Assembly (NCBI RefSeq): GCF_000716715.1
Contig: NZ_JNYJ01000047.1
Coordinates: 103,498 to 167,497 of the forward strand
Direction of reading: 5' to 3'
From: Dactylosporangium aurantiacum
GTDB lineage: Bacteria; Actinomycetota; Actinomycetes; Mycobacteriales; Micromonosporaceae
Length of the DNA: 64,000 bases
Positions 51,498-59,800 of the stretch are shown in pieces. The position numbers and the translations under genes are program-made. The notes below the pieces were generated by a model that saw only the letters and a list, made by a program, of their open reading frames with translations, was not told the origin of the DNA and made no database searches. How positions within the stretch are numbered: position 1 is the first letter of the stretch; every line of letters starts with the position of its first letter.

Positions 51498-53828
51498 TCA
51501 GATGGACCGTGATGGCAGCATCCAGTGGGCGCCGGTCGACCAGCCGAGCAGCCGCCGGCGGTCCGGAGCTGCCGTGCCGTCCGGGGGGAACGTCCCGCCC
51601 GAGACCACGTGCTCGAGGCCGCCGATCGCCGGCTGCAGCCGCACCTGCACGTGGAACGGCAGAGCGTCGGCGTCGCTGCGTACCGTCCGGACGAAATCGG
51701 CGGGATCGGCTCCGGGCATCGACAGGTAGAACACGAGGTGGCGCCAGGCGTACGCGATGTCCTTGACGACCCGCAACGGATGCGGACTGGCCGGCATCTG
51801 CGCGGCGAGGGTCTTTACCTTCACGAACGCCCGCCACGCCAGCGTCGCCCAGTCGCCGGCCGGTCGGACCCCGGCCGGCCCGACGAGGGTGGCGAGGTTG
51901 TGGGTGGTGAGGATCTGTGCCTGCTCGATCACCGTGCCGTTGGCGGCGACCGAGCTCGAACCGGTCGATCCGCTCGCCCGCGCCCGCGTGCCGCACAGCG
52001 CGTCGAACGTCGGTGACGTCCGGGTCCCGTACCTGCCGTTGTGGACGTCGTCGACAGCCATGAGGGCGGCGTAGTCGATGCCGTAATAGCGCTCGTACAG
52101 GCTGCCTGCGAGCAGACCGCCGGCGATCTGCGCGGCGGCGAGGTACTTGCCGGAGAACGTCCCCATGAAGATGTCGGCTGCCAGTTCCTCGACCCAGGGC
52201 AGCCGCAGACCGGATTCAGCCGCGAGGGCGTTGAGTTCGCGGACCAGCGGGTTCGGCAGTACAGTCGCCGGAAACGCGTCCAGGGTGAGCTCGCCGAGAC
52301 GGCGCAGGGCCCCGGCCGCGGCGCCGCGCGTGTCGGCGTCGGCGTGCCGGTGGGCCCGCACCGCCCGCACCCACGGCAGTTCCTCCAGCCGCACCTGGTG
52401 TTCGAGGTTGAGCAGCAGCAGCGACCGGCGGTTGCGGAAAGCGCGGTAGGTAGCCGTCATCAGCTGCCGCAGCGCCGGGTCACGGTATGCGGCAGCGGTG
52501 CTCGCCGCCGCCAGCTGCGGCACGAGCGTGGCCAGGACCTCGGCCGACGGCACGACTCCGGCGTCGAGGAGCTGCTCGACAGTGCCGGCGGTGGCGCGAC
52601 GCACGGCGGTGCCGAACGCGTCGGGGACCACTGTCCCGACCGGAATCGCGGCATCGGGTGCCTCGCCGGCCTCGACCGGCCGCAGGACGGCGTCGACGTC
52701 GCGGACCCCGACGTACTGCGGCAGGGCGGCCAGTCGGGCGACGACGACCCGGGCGATCGCGTGGTGGGTCGGCACGGCGCCGATCGCAGCCTGCTCGGCG
52801 CGCAGCGCGGTGTGCGCCGGCGAGCCGGGCGCACCACGGCGGCGCACCATGCTGTCGACCGCGTGCTGCAGCAGTCCCCGGGTGCGCGGGGTGAGACCGT
52901 GCCCGGTGAGGTGCTCGGCGAGGGCGTTGCGCAGAATGGCGAGGTTCTGCTTGCGGTTGCGGTGCTTCGTGCAGTGCCGGTGCCGGTCGGCGAGCGCGGT
53001 GTAACGCGCCAGCAGCGTGCGGGAACGGGCCGTCCAGGCATCGTCGGCCAGCTTGTCGGCCCGCTCGGCGACCCGGCCGTCGACCACGGTGGCGAGCCAG
53101 TGGGTGAGCAGCTCGTCGGCGAACGGGTTCCAGACCGTGAGCGCCTCGCGCATCGCCTCGATCCGCGGGTTGGGACGGCGGGCGGCAAGCTCCTGCCGGA
53201 CCTCGCCCGCGGTGTGCCGCCACACGATCGACGGGTCGGCCGGCGCGGAGTCCACCGGTTGCGGCGCGAACCGCAGCCGGCCGGCGAACGGTGCGATCTG
53301 TTCCACGACGTCCGACGCGGCCTCGCCGTCACCGGCCCGGACCAGCCACGCGACGGTGAGCAGCGCCGCCTCCTCCGGCAGGTCCACCCGGTACGCGCCG
53401 GTATCCAGCAGCGTCCACAGCTCGGTCAGCCCGTGCGTGCTCACGTGGTGGCGGAACAACGCCGCTCGGTCGGTGGCCACCCGCATCCTCGTCGCGAGTG
53501 CCTGCTCGTGCGGCAGCAACGGGCCCTCGGCGGCCGCCGACCCGGTCGCGAAGCCACCCCGGACGACACCGGGCGTGACCCACGCCGGCAGGTCCTTGAC
53601 CGGTGCGCGGGACCCGATCGTCAGCTTCCCGTCCACGACGCCGCGCAGCACGGCGCCCCACCGCTCCATGCGGCGGTCGGCGCGGCGGCGCGTGTCAGCG
53701 TCCTCGTGCGCCGTCGCGGTGACGAGCGCCCGCGCCAGCTGGTCCACGGCGTAGCCGAGGTTGACTCCGGTCGGTGCACCCGACTGGGAGGTGGACGGGT
53801 CCGGCGTGGGGTCGGTGTTCGCGGCCAT
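51498..53828 (-). CDS. 776-residue protein of unknown family, encoded behind a tRNA-like array
   Basis: 776 codons from ATG at 53828, which lies two bases after the acceptor stem of the last tRNA-like unit. There is no ribosome site other than what the folded RNA contains. The protein is mostly alpha-helical, basic patches alternate with acidic ones, and there is no signal peptide, membrane span or known catalytic motif. Recognisable stretches are 'YRVDLPEEAALLTVAWLVR', 'LPWVEELAADIFMGTFSGKY', 'SLYERYYGIDYAALM', 'EQAQILTTHNLATLVG' and 'YAWRHLVFYLSMPG'. The C-terminal 100 residues look more globular. It does not show the VWA domain or motifs of Ro60. I infer that it binds the upstream RNAs. 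Confidence 0.85.
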   Translation of the reverse strand: MAANTDPTPDPSTSQSGAPTGVNLGYAVDQLARALVTATAHEDADTRRRADRRMERWGAVLRGVVDGKLTIGSRAPVKDLPAWVTPGVVRGGFATGSAAAEGPLLPHEQALATRMRVATDRAALFRHHVSTHGLTELWTLLDTGAYRVDLPEEAALLTVAWLVRAGDGEAASDVVEQIAPFAGRLRFAPQPVDSAPADPSIVWRHTAGEVRQELAARRPNPRIEAMREALTVWNPFADELLTHWLATVVDGRVAERADKLADDAWTARSRTLLARYTALADRHRHCTKHRNRKQNLAILRNALAEHLTGHGLTPRTRGLLQHAVDSMVRRRGAPGSPAHTALRAEQAAIGAVPTHHAIARVVVARLAALPQYVGVRDVDAVLRPVEAGEAPDAAIPVGTVVPDAFGTAVRRATAGTVEQLLDAGVVPSAEVLATLVPQLAAASTAAAYRDPALRQLMTATYRAFRNRRSLLLLNLEHQVRLEELPWVRAVRAHRHADADTRGAAAGALRRLGELTLDAFPATVLPNPLVRELNALAAESGLRLPWVEELAADIFMGTFSGKYLAAAQIAGGLLAGSLYERYYGIDYAALMAVDDVHNGRYGTRTSPTFDALCGTRARASGSTGSSSVAANGTVIEQAQILTTHNLATLVGPAGVRPAGDWATLAWRAFVKVKTLAAQMPASPHPLRVVKDIAYAWRHLVFYLSMPGADPADFVRTVRSDADALPFHVQVRLQPAIGGLEHVVSGGTFPPDGTAAPDRRRLLGWSTGAHWMLPSRSI

Positions 53829-53830
53829 GC

Positions 53831-53903
53831 CAGCGTGGCGGGCCTCGCACCCGCACCCACCGGGGCTCAAGCCCGGCGCTCTGTCTCGTTGAGCTACACG
53901 CTG
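53831..53903 (-). ncRNA. tRNA-like unit 1, triplet UGA at the anticodon position
   Basis: Acceptor stem CAGCGTG/CACGCTG (7 of 7 pairs), TA at 8-9, D stem GCTC/GAGC with 9-base loop, anticodon stem CCGGG/CCCGG with loop CTTGAGC, variable loop TGGGT, T stem GCGGG/CCCGC with loop TGCGAGG. The triplet would suit serine, but true serine tRNAs have a long variable arm, absent here. The GG of the D loop and U55 are missing. The coding sequence starts two bases on. Confidence 0.88.
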
Positions 53904-53917
53904 TCGTCGTGCGTCGC

Positions 53918-53988
53918 CGACGTGGCGGGAGTCGCACCCGCGCCCACCGGGTTACGAGCCGGCGCTCTCCTGACTGAGCTACACGTCG
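53918..53988 (-). ncRNA. tRNA-like unit 2, triplet CGU at the anticodon position
   Basis: Acceptor stem CGACGTG/CACGTCG (7 of 7), D stem GCTC/GAGC with loop AGTCAGGA, T stem GCGGG/CCCGC with loop TGCGACT. The 5' side of the anticodon stem has CCGG instead of CCGGG, so the stem is four pairs or carries a bulge; by alignment the loop is CTCGTAA. Confidence 0.85.
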
Positions 53989-53992
53989 CTGC

Positions 53993-54064
53993 CGACATGG
54001 CGGGAGTCGCACCCGCACCCTCCGGGTCCCTAGCCCGGCGCTCTGCTGATTGAGCTTCATGTCG
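53993..54064 (-). ncRNA. tRNA-like unit 3, triplet AGG at the anticodon position
   Basis: Acceptor stem CGACATG/CATGTCG (7 of 7); compared with unit 2 a G:C pair is replaced by A:U on both sides. D stem GCTC/GAGC, anticodon stem CCGGG/CCCGG with loop CTAGGGA, variable loop AGGGT, T loop TGCGACT. Confidence 0.88.
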
Positions 54065-54068
54065 AGGC

Positions 54069-54139
54069 CGACGCGGCGGGACCTGCACCCGCGCCCTCCG
54101 GGTTGACAGCCCGGTGCTCTGCTGCCGAGCTCCACGTCG
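54069..54139 (-). ncRNA. tRNA-like unit 4 (first transcribed), triplet GUC at the anticodon position
   Basis: Acceptor stem CGACGTG/CGCGTCG (six pairs and one G-U), D stem GCTC/GAGC with loop GGCAGCA, anticodon stem CCGGG/CCCGG with loop CTGTCAA, variable loop AGGGC, T stem GCGGG/CCCGC with the divergent loop TGCAGGT. Confidence 0.87.
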
Positions 54140-54150
54140 TCGCGACCCCG

Positions 54151-54156
54151 ACCATA
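54151..54156 (-). promoter_or_regulatory. Possible -10 box of the tRNA-like array
   Basis: TATGGT on the minus strand ends 11 bases before the first base of unit 4, which would start the RNA just ahead of the array. No clear -35 element is seen. Confidence 0.35.
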
Positions 54157-54182
54157 CAAGCCTGGTGCTCTCCCGGTCGTCC

Positions 54183-54895
54183 CGTTTTCGCCCGCGTACC
54201 GCTCAGCGGCAGGGTGTGCCCGGTCAGCGACGCCCTTCGAGCCACATCACGTCGTGTCCACGTCGCCGCAGACGTCCCACATCGAGGTGAACGCCGCCAC
54301 CGCGTCACGCACCGCCCGTGTCCTACGACCTCGCTTACGAGATGTGAGCCCAGAGCCAGCATGCAGTGTCCGCTGACACCATTGTTGCCGACGCGGTTGC
54401 AGGCACTCGCTCATCGGCTTCTTATCTACTGGCGGTACGACCGCAGCCCGGCCAGGCTTCTGTCTACACCAGAAGCCCAGTTATGTGCTCGTCTATGCAA
54501 GAAAGCTCCAGTGTGTGCTGGGGGACGGTCCAGGAAGCCGCCGCTTCGAGCTGTTCGCGAAGGATTGCAGGGCTACCAGCCGCCAGCTGATGGCACCCTC
54601 CTCGAGGATCGCCCAAATCTGTGCCAGGGCCATTTACGTTTCCGCTAGCCGAGCTGCCGAGCGGCGACAGCTCAGGCAGGGACCGGCCGCAAACGTCGCA
54701 ACGGCCGGTCAGCCGGCCGCGCTGATCGGTCGAGAGACCCCGTCGAGACCTCCGCCTCGACGTCGTCGCGGGAGAAGCTCCCTCCCACGACGACATGGCA
54801 TAGGCAGCAGTGGCGGGGAACTCCGAGGAAGCGCGGAGATCGGTGCCGAAGGCGCATGGAACGCCCGGCAGTTCTGTCAACAACCTGCAGCGCGT
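54183..54895. other. Gap of about 700 bases with no convincing gene
   Basis: GC content is lower than in the core genes. Short open frames exist on both strands but their products lack conserved character and ribosome sites. The left part must hold control elements of the tRNA-like array; the right part holds a hairpin downstream of the gene at 54896. Confidence 0.55.
54702..54719. terminator. GC hairpin, possible terminator
   Basis: CGGCCGG and CCGGCCG pair over a TCAG loop. It lies 177 bases past the stop of the minus-strand gene at 54896 and could separate the RHS locus from the tRNA-like array. Confidence 0.4.
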
Positions 54896-55879
54896 CTACA
54901 GGCGACGTTCCCGGTCTGGTCTGACGCCGGCCGGGTCGCGAAGCGACAGCACGTTGGGTGCTTCCACGTTCCACCTGCCGGGCTGCCCCGGAGGCAGCAC
55001 CGCTGCGACGACATCAAACACCCGTTCCGCCGCCGCCTGGTCGTACGTCTCCAACGAGTCCGTCGCGCGGCACCAGTAGCCGCCAGACACCAGACGCTCC
55101 ACCTCGACGAACGCACCACTGTCCCGCAGCGCATCGACACCGCCGAGTCGACCGCCGATCTCCTCCGCAAGGATGGTCACCCACCCGTAGCCGCGCAGCG
55201 CCCGACGTGCGTTCGGCAGCGTCTCCCATGGCCAGGAGCTCATCGCCTTCTCATACACAGACTGTCCCGTGCCGGTACCCCAGACGAACTCGCCGTGCAC
55301 CGGATCACTCTGCTCTGCCGCAGCCCGCAGCAGTTCCAGTAGCGCCGCTCGTTGCTGCTGCGGTGCGAGCATGTCGTACGAACCGTTCGCCGACAGCACC
55401 AGCCAGCTGCCGCCGCCGCTGTCGACGCGTTTGACGGCGAGGTTCAGCCACGCCCCACCCATCGAATCGCCGTCGCTGGCGTTCGCTGCGCACTCCACCG
55501 ACGACAGCACCGGAACACGACCGAGCTCCAACAGCACCTGCTCCCACGCCTCTTGCGAGTACGGCAGGTAGCCGTCAGGCTCGCCATCCGGCCTCGGGGG
55601 TTCCTGGCGCAGCTTGCTCAGCACCATGACGCTGACCGCACCCGGCCCACCGCGCATGACCCGCGCCATGACGTCCAGGTCCGCTGGAGCCGATCGCAGC
55701 GCCGCATCGTGGAAGTGGCCGCCGAGACGGGTGAACCCCTCCTCAAGCCACCGCCGCGCGGTGGTCAACGCCCTGGCGTAGCTTTCGTCAACGGACACGC
55801 ACAACTGCGCCTGCAGCGATGTACGCCATCCCCCCAAATCCTCTCGCCCGCTCAGGCTCGACACCGTCGAATTATCCAA
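54896..55879 (-). CDS. Possible immunity-type protein of unknown family
   Basis: 327 codons from TTG at 55879, which has GGAG 6 bases upstream; GTG at 55864 is the alternative, and the frame remains open further up without a good start. The body has 'YARALTTARRWLEEGFTRLG', 'PNARRALRGYGWVTILAEEI' and 'DSGAFVEVERLVSGGYWCRA', and no signal peptide or membrane span. The 'RGYGW' block reminds me of cytosolic proteins found next to secreted toxins, but I cannot name the family. Its position downstream of an RHS toxin and a DUF4279 gene supports an immunity role by context only. Confidence 0.6.
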   Translation of the reverse strand: MDNSTVSSLSGREDLGGWRTSLQAQLCVSVDESYARALTTARRWLEEGFTRLGGHFHDAALRSAPADLDVMARVMRGGPGAVSVMVLSKLRQEPPRPDGEPDGYLPYSQEAWEQVLLELGRVPVLSSVECAANASDGDSMGGAWLNLAVKRVDSGGGSWLVLSANGSYDMLAPQQQRAALLELLRAAAEQSDPVHGEFVWGTGTGQSVYEKAMSSWPWETLPNARRALRGYGWVTILAEEIGGRLGGVDALRDSGAFVEVERLVSGGYWCRATDSLETYDQAAAERVFDVVAAVLPPGQPGRWNVEAPNVLSLRDPAGVRPDRERRL

Positions 55880-56379
55880 CAGGAACTCCAGTCCTCTTGA
55901 CCCAAACGCTCCTGACGGCGATACGCCGTAGCGGCGGCGCAAGCGGACATTTTCAAATGACCGTTGACACCAGTTCCGCCGCATCAGCGGTCGCTGCCGG
56001 ACAGGGCACGCACCGAACGCGCGCGGCGGCGGCAGCAGCAGCAGGAGCGCGACGATCCGCGTCGTACACCGACGACGCCGGCCGGCCGGGCGGCTGGGCT
56101 GGGGACAGATTTCACCGCGGTGTGCGATAACGGCCCTTATGGCGCGCTGTGCTCCATCAGGGACCCTGTGGGACCAACACAGGCACATCACCCACCACAC
56201 CGAGTGGTAGCGCTTGGCCGGTCGGTCCGCTTGCATGCGTTCACGGGACAGCAGCATCCATCAGTTCCCGCCGCTCTCCGCTTCCTGGCCGTGTGGCCAC
56301 ACTGCTAGCCCGCGACCTCAACTGCCGACGCCGCCAAGCCGTCGACGCCTTCGCCCACGAAACGGAACCCGCTGGAGTG
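55880..56379. other. 500-base gap without a clear gene
   Basis: Upstream of the gene at 54896. The frame of that gene continues open to 56257 but encodes Arg/Cys-rich sequence without conserved character, so it is likely non-coding or a decayed gene. No strong repeat seen. Confidence 0.5.
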
Positions 56380-56823
56380 TCAGAAGTGAATGTCCTGTTC
56401 GCACCAGAACCAAAGTTCCAGGGCCGCCAGCCGGCGCAGCGTGCTGACGCGGAACTGGACCTGCGGCACGCTCAGCTGGTCGTAGATGATGACGGAGATG
56501 TAGATCCCGGCGCTGAGCCCCAAGGCCCGGCGGGCTTGCGCCATGCCGTCAGCGTATGGCTCGACGATATCCAGCAGCTCGCGCACGAGCGCCTCGGTGT
56601 GCGTCGTGTCCCGCTGCGCCACATCGATGCGCCAGCTCGAGCCTGCCGCAAGCGGCCTGCCGTCCGCACCCAGCGACTCGCCGCGGCGCCGCTTCCAGCT
56701 CGGTTCCAGGCCGATCAGCCGCGTCACCTCGTCCGGGTCGAAGCCGCTGTTGCCGTCGTGCTCGCCCTCCAGCCGCAGGTGCCCACCCTGGATGCACCGC
56801 GGCATCGGCTCATCGTCATCCAT
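56380..56823 (-). CDS. DUF4279 protein, candidate immunity protein
   Basis: 147 codons from ATG at 56823. 'GFDPDEVTRLIGLEPSWKRR', 'SSWRIDVAQRD', 'THTEALVRELLDIVEPYA' and the end 'LAALELWFWCEQDIHF' follow the DUF4279 pattern. Such small cytosolic proteins are often found in toxin-immunity loci. It lies 35 bases downstream of the RHS toxin gene in the same direction, the position expected for the cognate immunity gene. Confidence 0.75.
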   Translation of the reverse strand: MDDDEPMPRCIQGGHLRLEGEHDGNSGFDPDEVTRLIGLEPSWKRRRGESLGADGRPLAAGSSWRIDVAQRDTTHTEALVRELLDIVEPYADGMAQARRALGLSAGIYISVIIYDQLSVPQVQFRVSTLRRLAALELWFWCEQDIHF

Positions 56824-56858
56824 TCAGACCTCCCGCACCAGCGTCTCTAGTTCTGCCG

Positions 56859-59800
56859 TCACGGAGCACCGCCAGCTCGGCCGGTGATCCTACCGAACTC
56901 ACTGCCAGGGCTCTTGGGCCCTAGCCGTCCAGGATTTCCGCTCATAAGTTCCATGACTTCTGCAGGGGTTCCCACAACCGGATTGCCGGCAGCGCCCACC
57001 TTGTACTGAAGACCGCCCGCTTTAAAGTCGAGATATGGTCCCTGATGCAGTGGATCGGGTGTCAGAGTATTCGGGTTGAGCGTCTGCGGTGCTCCTCGGG
57101 GCATGAACCGAATCCTGCCCCAGTTCGATTTGCCTGGGTATTCGGCGTACCATCCGTCACCGCTTGGAAGCGGCTTCACGACCCACCCCCGGGGAAGCGC
57201 TTGCCTGATCTCCTCCTCTGTGGCGCCCACCATCGTTTTGGGTTTGGTGATGTCCCGCACCTGCATGGTGCCGGCGGGTTTGCCTTCGGCACTATTGAGG
57301 ACGATACTGGCGTCCTGCGCTTCACCAATGGTTGTGGCCTGGGTAAAATTCTCCTGCGGCTCGCCGGAAATGTTTGGGATGAAGTACGCCGCCATCTCGC
57401 CCCTGCAGGCGTCGGGATCACCAGCGCAGATGTAGTACCAGATGTTCCATTCCGGGGCGCCAGGGTTCTGCGCCGAGTACTTGGTCCAGTCGTCTTCGAG
57501 TCGCCGCCGCATCGGATCATCAGAAGCGATCTTGACGTGTGTACTGATGGCGACATACGAGGCGTCACCGCTTCCGTCACGCTCGTCGACGTTGTGGGAA
57601 TCTCCGGGTCCCCCGCCGCCCTCGCCGCGCCGAGTTCTCGGCGAAGGCCCGGGAGGGCAGTACTCCTTCGCCTGTCCACAGGGACCGTATTTGCCGATGT
57701 CGGTGGCCAGGCCACTCGGGTCGCTGTGGCTGATCGGGCTATGCCCGGCATAGGCGTAGGCATTTAAGGTTCCTGGACGACCGAGTGCGACGAGCGGGTC
57801 GGCGCTGATGAACGAACCGAGGTTGGGATCGTATTCACGTGCCCCGACATCAAGGAGCCCGGTTGAGGTATTGGTCTGTTTGTTGAGGAAGCCACGGTCG
57901 GTAGGCCAGGTGCCCTGGGTCGCGCGGTCCGCGCCATAGGGGGTGTACCACCGACGTTGGACGGTGCCGGTGGTGGCGTCGACGGTGAGGTTGGCGCTGG
58001 CTTGGTGGTCGGTGGCGACCCAGTGACAGCCGCTGCTTGTGCGTACGGCGACGGTGGCGCCGGCATGGGCGTAGTAGCGCGTGGCGGTGACGGTGCTGCC
58101 GACGGCTTTGTATTCCTGGCCGGCGGCGTACAGGGTGGTGCCTATGGGGTCCTTGCGGATGAGCAGCCCGCCGCTGGCGTTGTACAGGTGGGTGGTCTGC
58201 TGGTCTCCGCCAGTGGTGTGGACGGTGGCACCGGCGAATTGGTTCTCGGTGTTGAAGGTGAAGTCCGTGACGACGCCGTTGATGGTGCGTTGTTGGGTAT
58301 TGCCGGCGTTGTCGTAGGTCATGGTGTCGGTGCGGCTGATCGCACCGGTGTAGGCGACCGAGGTCGCGGCGTGGACGCGCCCGGCTGTCGGGCCTGCAGC
58401 CGGGTAGGTGAACGTGCGGGTCGTTGTTGCGGTGACGCTGGTGCGGTGGATGTCCGTGACGCGGCGGCCGCTGGTGTCGAACGTGTATGTGTCCCAGTAC
58501 GGGTACTTGCCCGAGTTGGCGATGCCGGCGTCGGTGGGATTGGCGGCACAGCCGCCAACGACGGTCCAGGCCTCTGTGAGCCGGTGCTGACCGTCATATC
58601 GGTAGCACTGGGCCTGGTTGTCGGTGCCGTCAAGGATGCGGGTGATGTCGCCGCCGAGAGTGTAGGTGTAGGTGTCGTTTTGGACGGTGATGAACTGGCC
58701 CGGCTGGGCCTGGTTCGGCAGTTTCGAGGTGATGTTGGCGAGCCGGCCAGTGTCCGGTTCATACGTGTAGTTGCGGGTGAGTTGGGCGATGCCGGCCGTG
58801 CCGTAGACGCGTTGGGTGAGTTCGGCGTACTCGCTGTAGGTGGTCGCGGTGACGTATGGGTCGATGCCTGCTGCGGTACTCGGCAGGCCCAAATCGGTGT
58901 AGGCGTAGTTGACGGTCTCGGCTGGCAATCCGTGGTTGTTCGGATATCCGATGGCAATCAGGTCGCCGAACTCGCTGTAGCCGTAGGTGGTCTGGTAGCT
59001 GCCGGCGAGGGCGCCTTGGGTCATCGGGATGGTGGTGGTCGTACCGGTGGGCTGGTAGCGGGTGGTGTAACCGTCGACACTGTCGATGTATTGGTCGTTG
59101 CCGACCCAGCGGGTAGCTGCGTCGAGCAGTCCTTTGGCTTTGGTGTCGTAGGTGAAGGTGGCGAGTTTGGTGCCGGTGGTGATCTCACCGGCCCACCGTG
59201 CCGTTTCGCGGCCGAGGCTGTCGTATTCGTGGGAGACTTTTTGGCCGCGGCCGTCGATGGTCCACGTGATCTGCCCGGTGGCGTCGTACTTGGTGGAGGT
59301 GCTGCCCGTGTCCGGGTCGGTTCCGGTTGTCTGCTGGCCGAGCAGGTTGTAGCCGCGGGTGATCTGATTGCCGGCGGCGTCGATGACGGTGGTGAGCTGC
59401 CCAAGTGGGCTGTAGTCGTAGGTCGTGGTCTCCGGGGTGCCGCTAATGATGTTGGTCGGGTAGACCTTCAGTGCGGTGACCCGCTTCCGGGCGTCCAGAA
59501 GGGTGACGGTCGCGCCACGATCTGGGTCCGGTGGTGTGGTGATGACCTGGTTGCCGTCGTATTCGTTGGTGGTCTTCGAGCGGAATGTGTTCGCCGCCCA
59601 GTTGGCGACGACTGTGGTGCGGCCGAGCGCGTCGTAGGTGGTGCGCTGCTGGCGTTGGACGTCGATGTCTTGGAACCCTGCGAGGGTGCTGCTGGCTGTC
59701 GAGGCGTTCCAGATGATGCTGCTCTTCGCCTGCATGCCTCGTGCGTCGTATTGCGTGTCGGTGATGACGCGTCCGCCCGATGCACCAGCCGACGGTTTCT

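Larger units (their letters stand above)
53829..54139 (-). other. Array of four tandem tRNA-like RNAs
   Basis: Four units of 71-73 bases lie head to tail on the minus strand, with spacers of 4, 4 and 14 bases in transcription order and two bases before the downstream ATG. Each acceptor stem is followed by GC. All share the T stem GCGGG/CCCGC, D stem GCTC/GAGC and (three of four) anticodon stem CCGGG/CCCGG. No intergenic promoter is needed between units, so one precursor RNA including the coding sequence is likely. Confidence 0.9.

Noticed and set aside
51498..53828. Ro60/TROVE protein with Y RNAs
   Set aside because: Helical character and RNA neighbours fit, but there is no C-terminal VWA domain or recognisable TROVE motif. 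Kept only as an analogy.
53831..54139. A cluster of ordinary tRNA genes (Asp, Pro, Thr, Ser)
   Set aside because: The folds are right, but T loops lack U55, D loops mostly lack GG, the Ser unit has no long variable arm and unit 2 has a defective anticodon stem. The near-identical scaffold for four 'amino acids' is also unlike real tRNAs.
53831..54139. CRISPR array
   Set aside because: Units are 71-73 bases, structured along their full length, with short irregular spacers and no cas genes.
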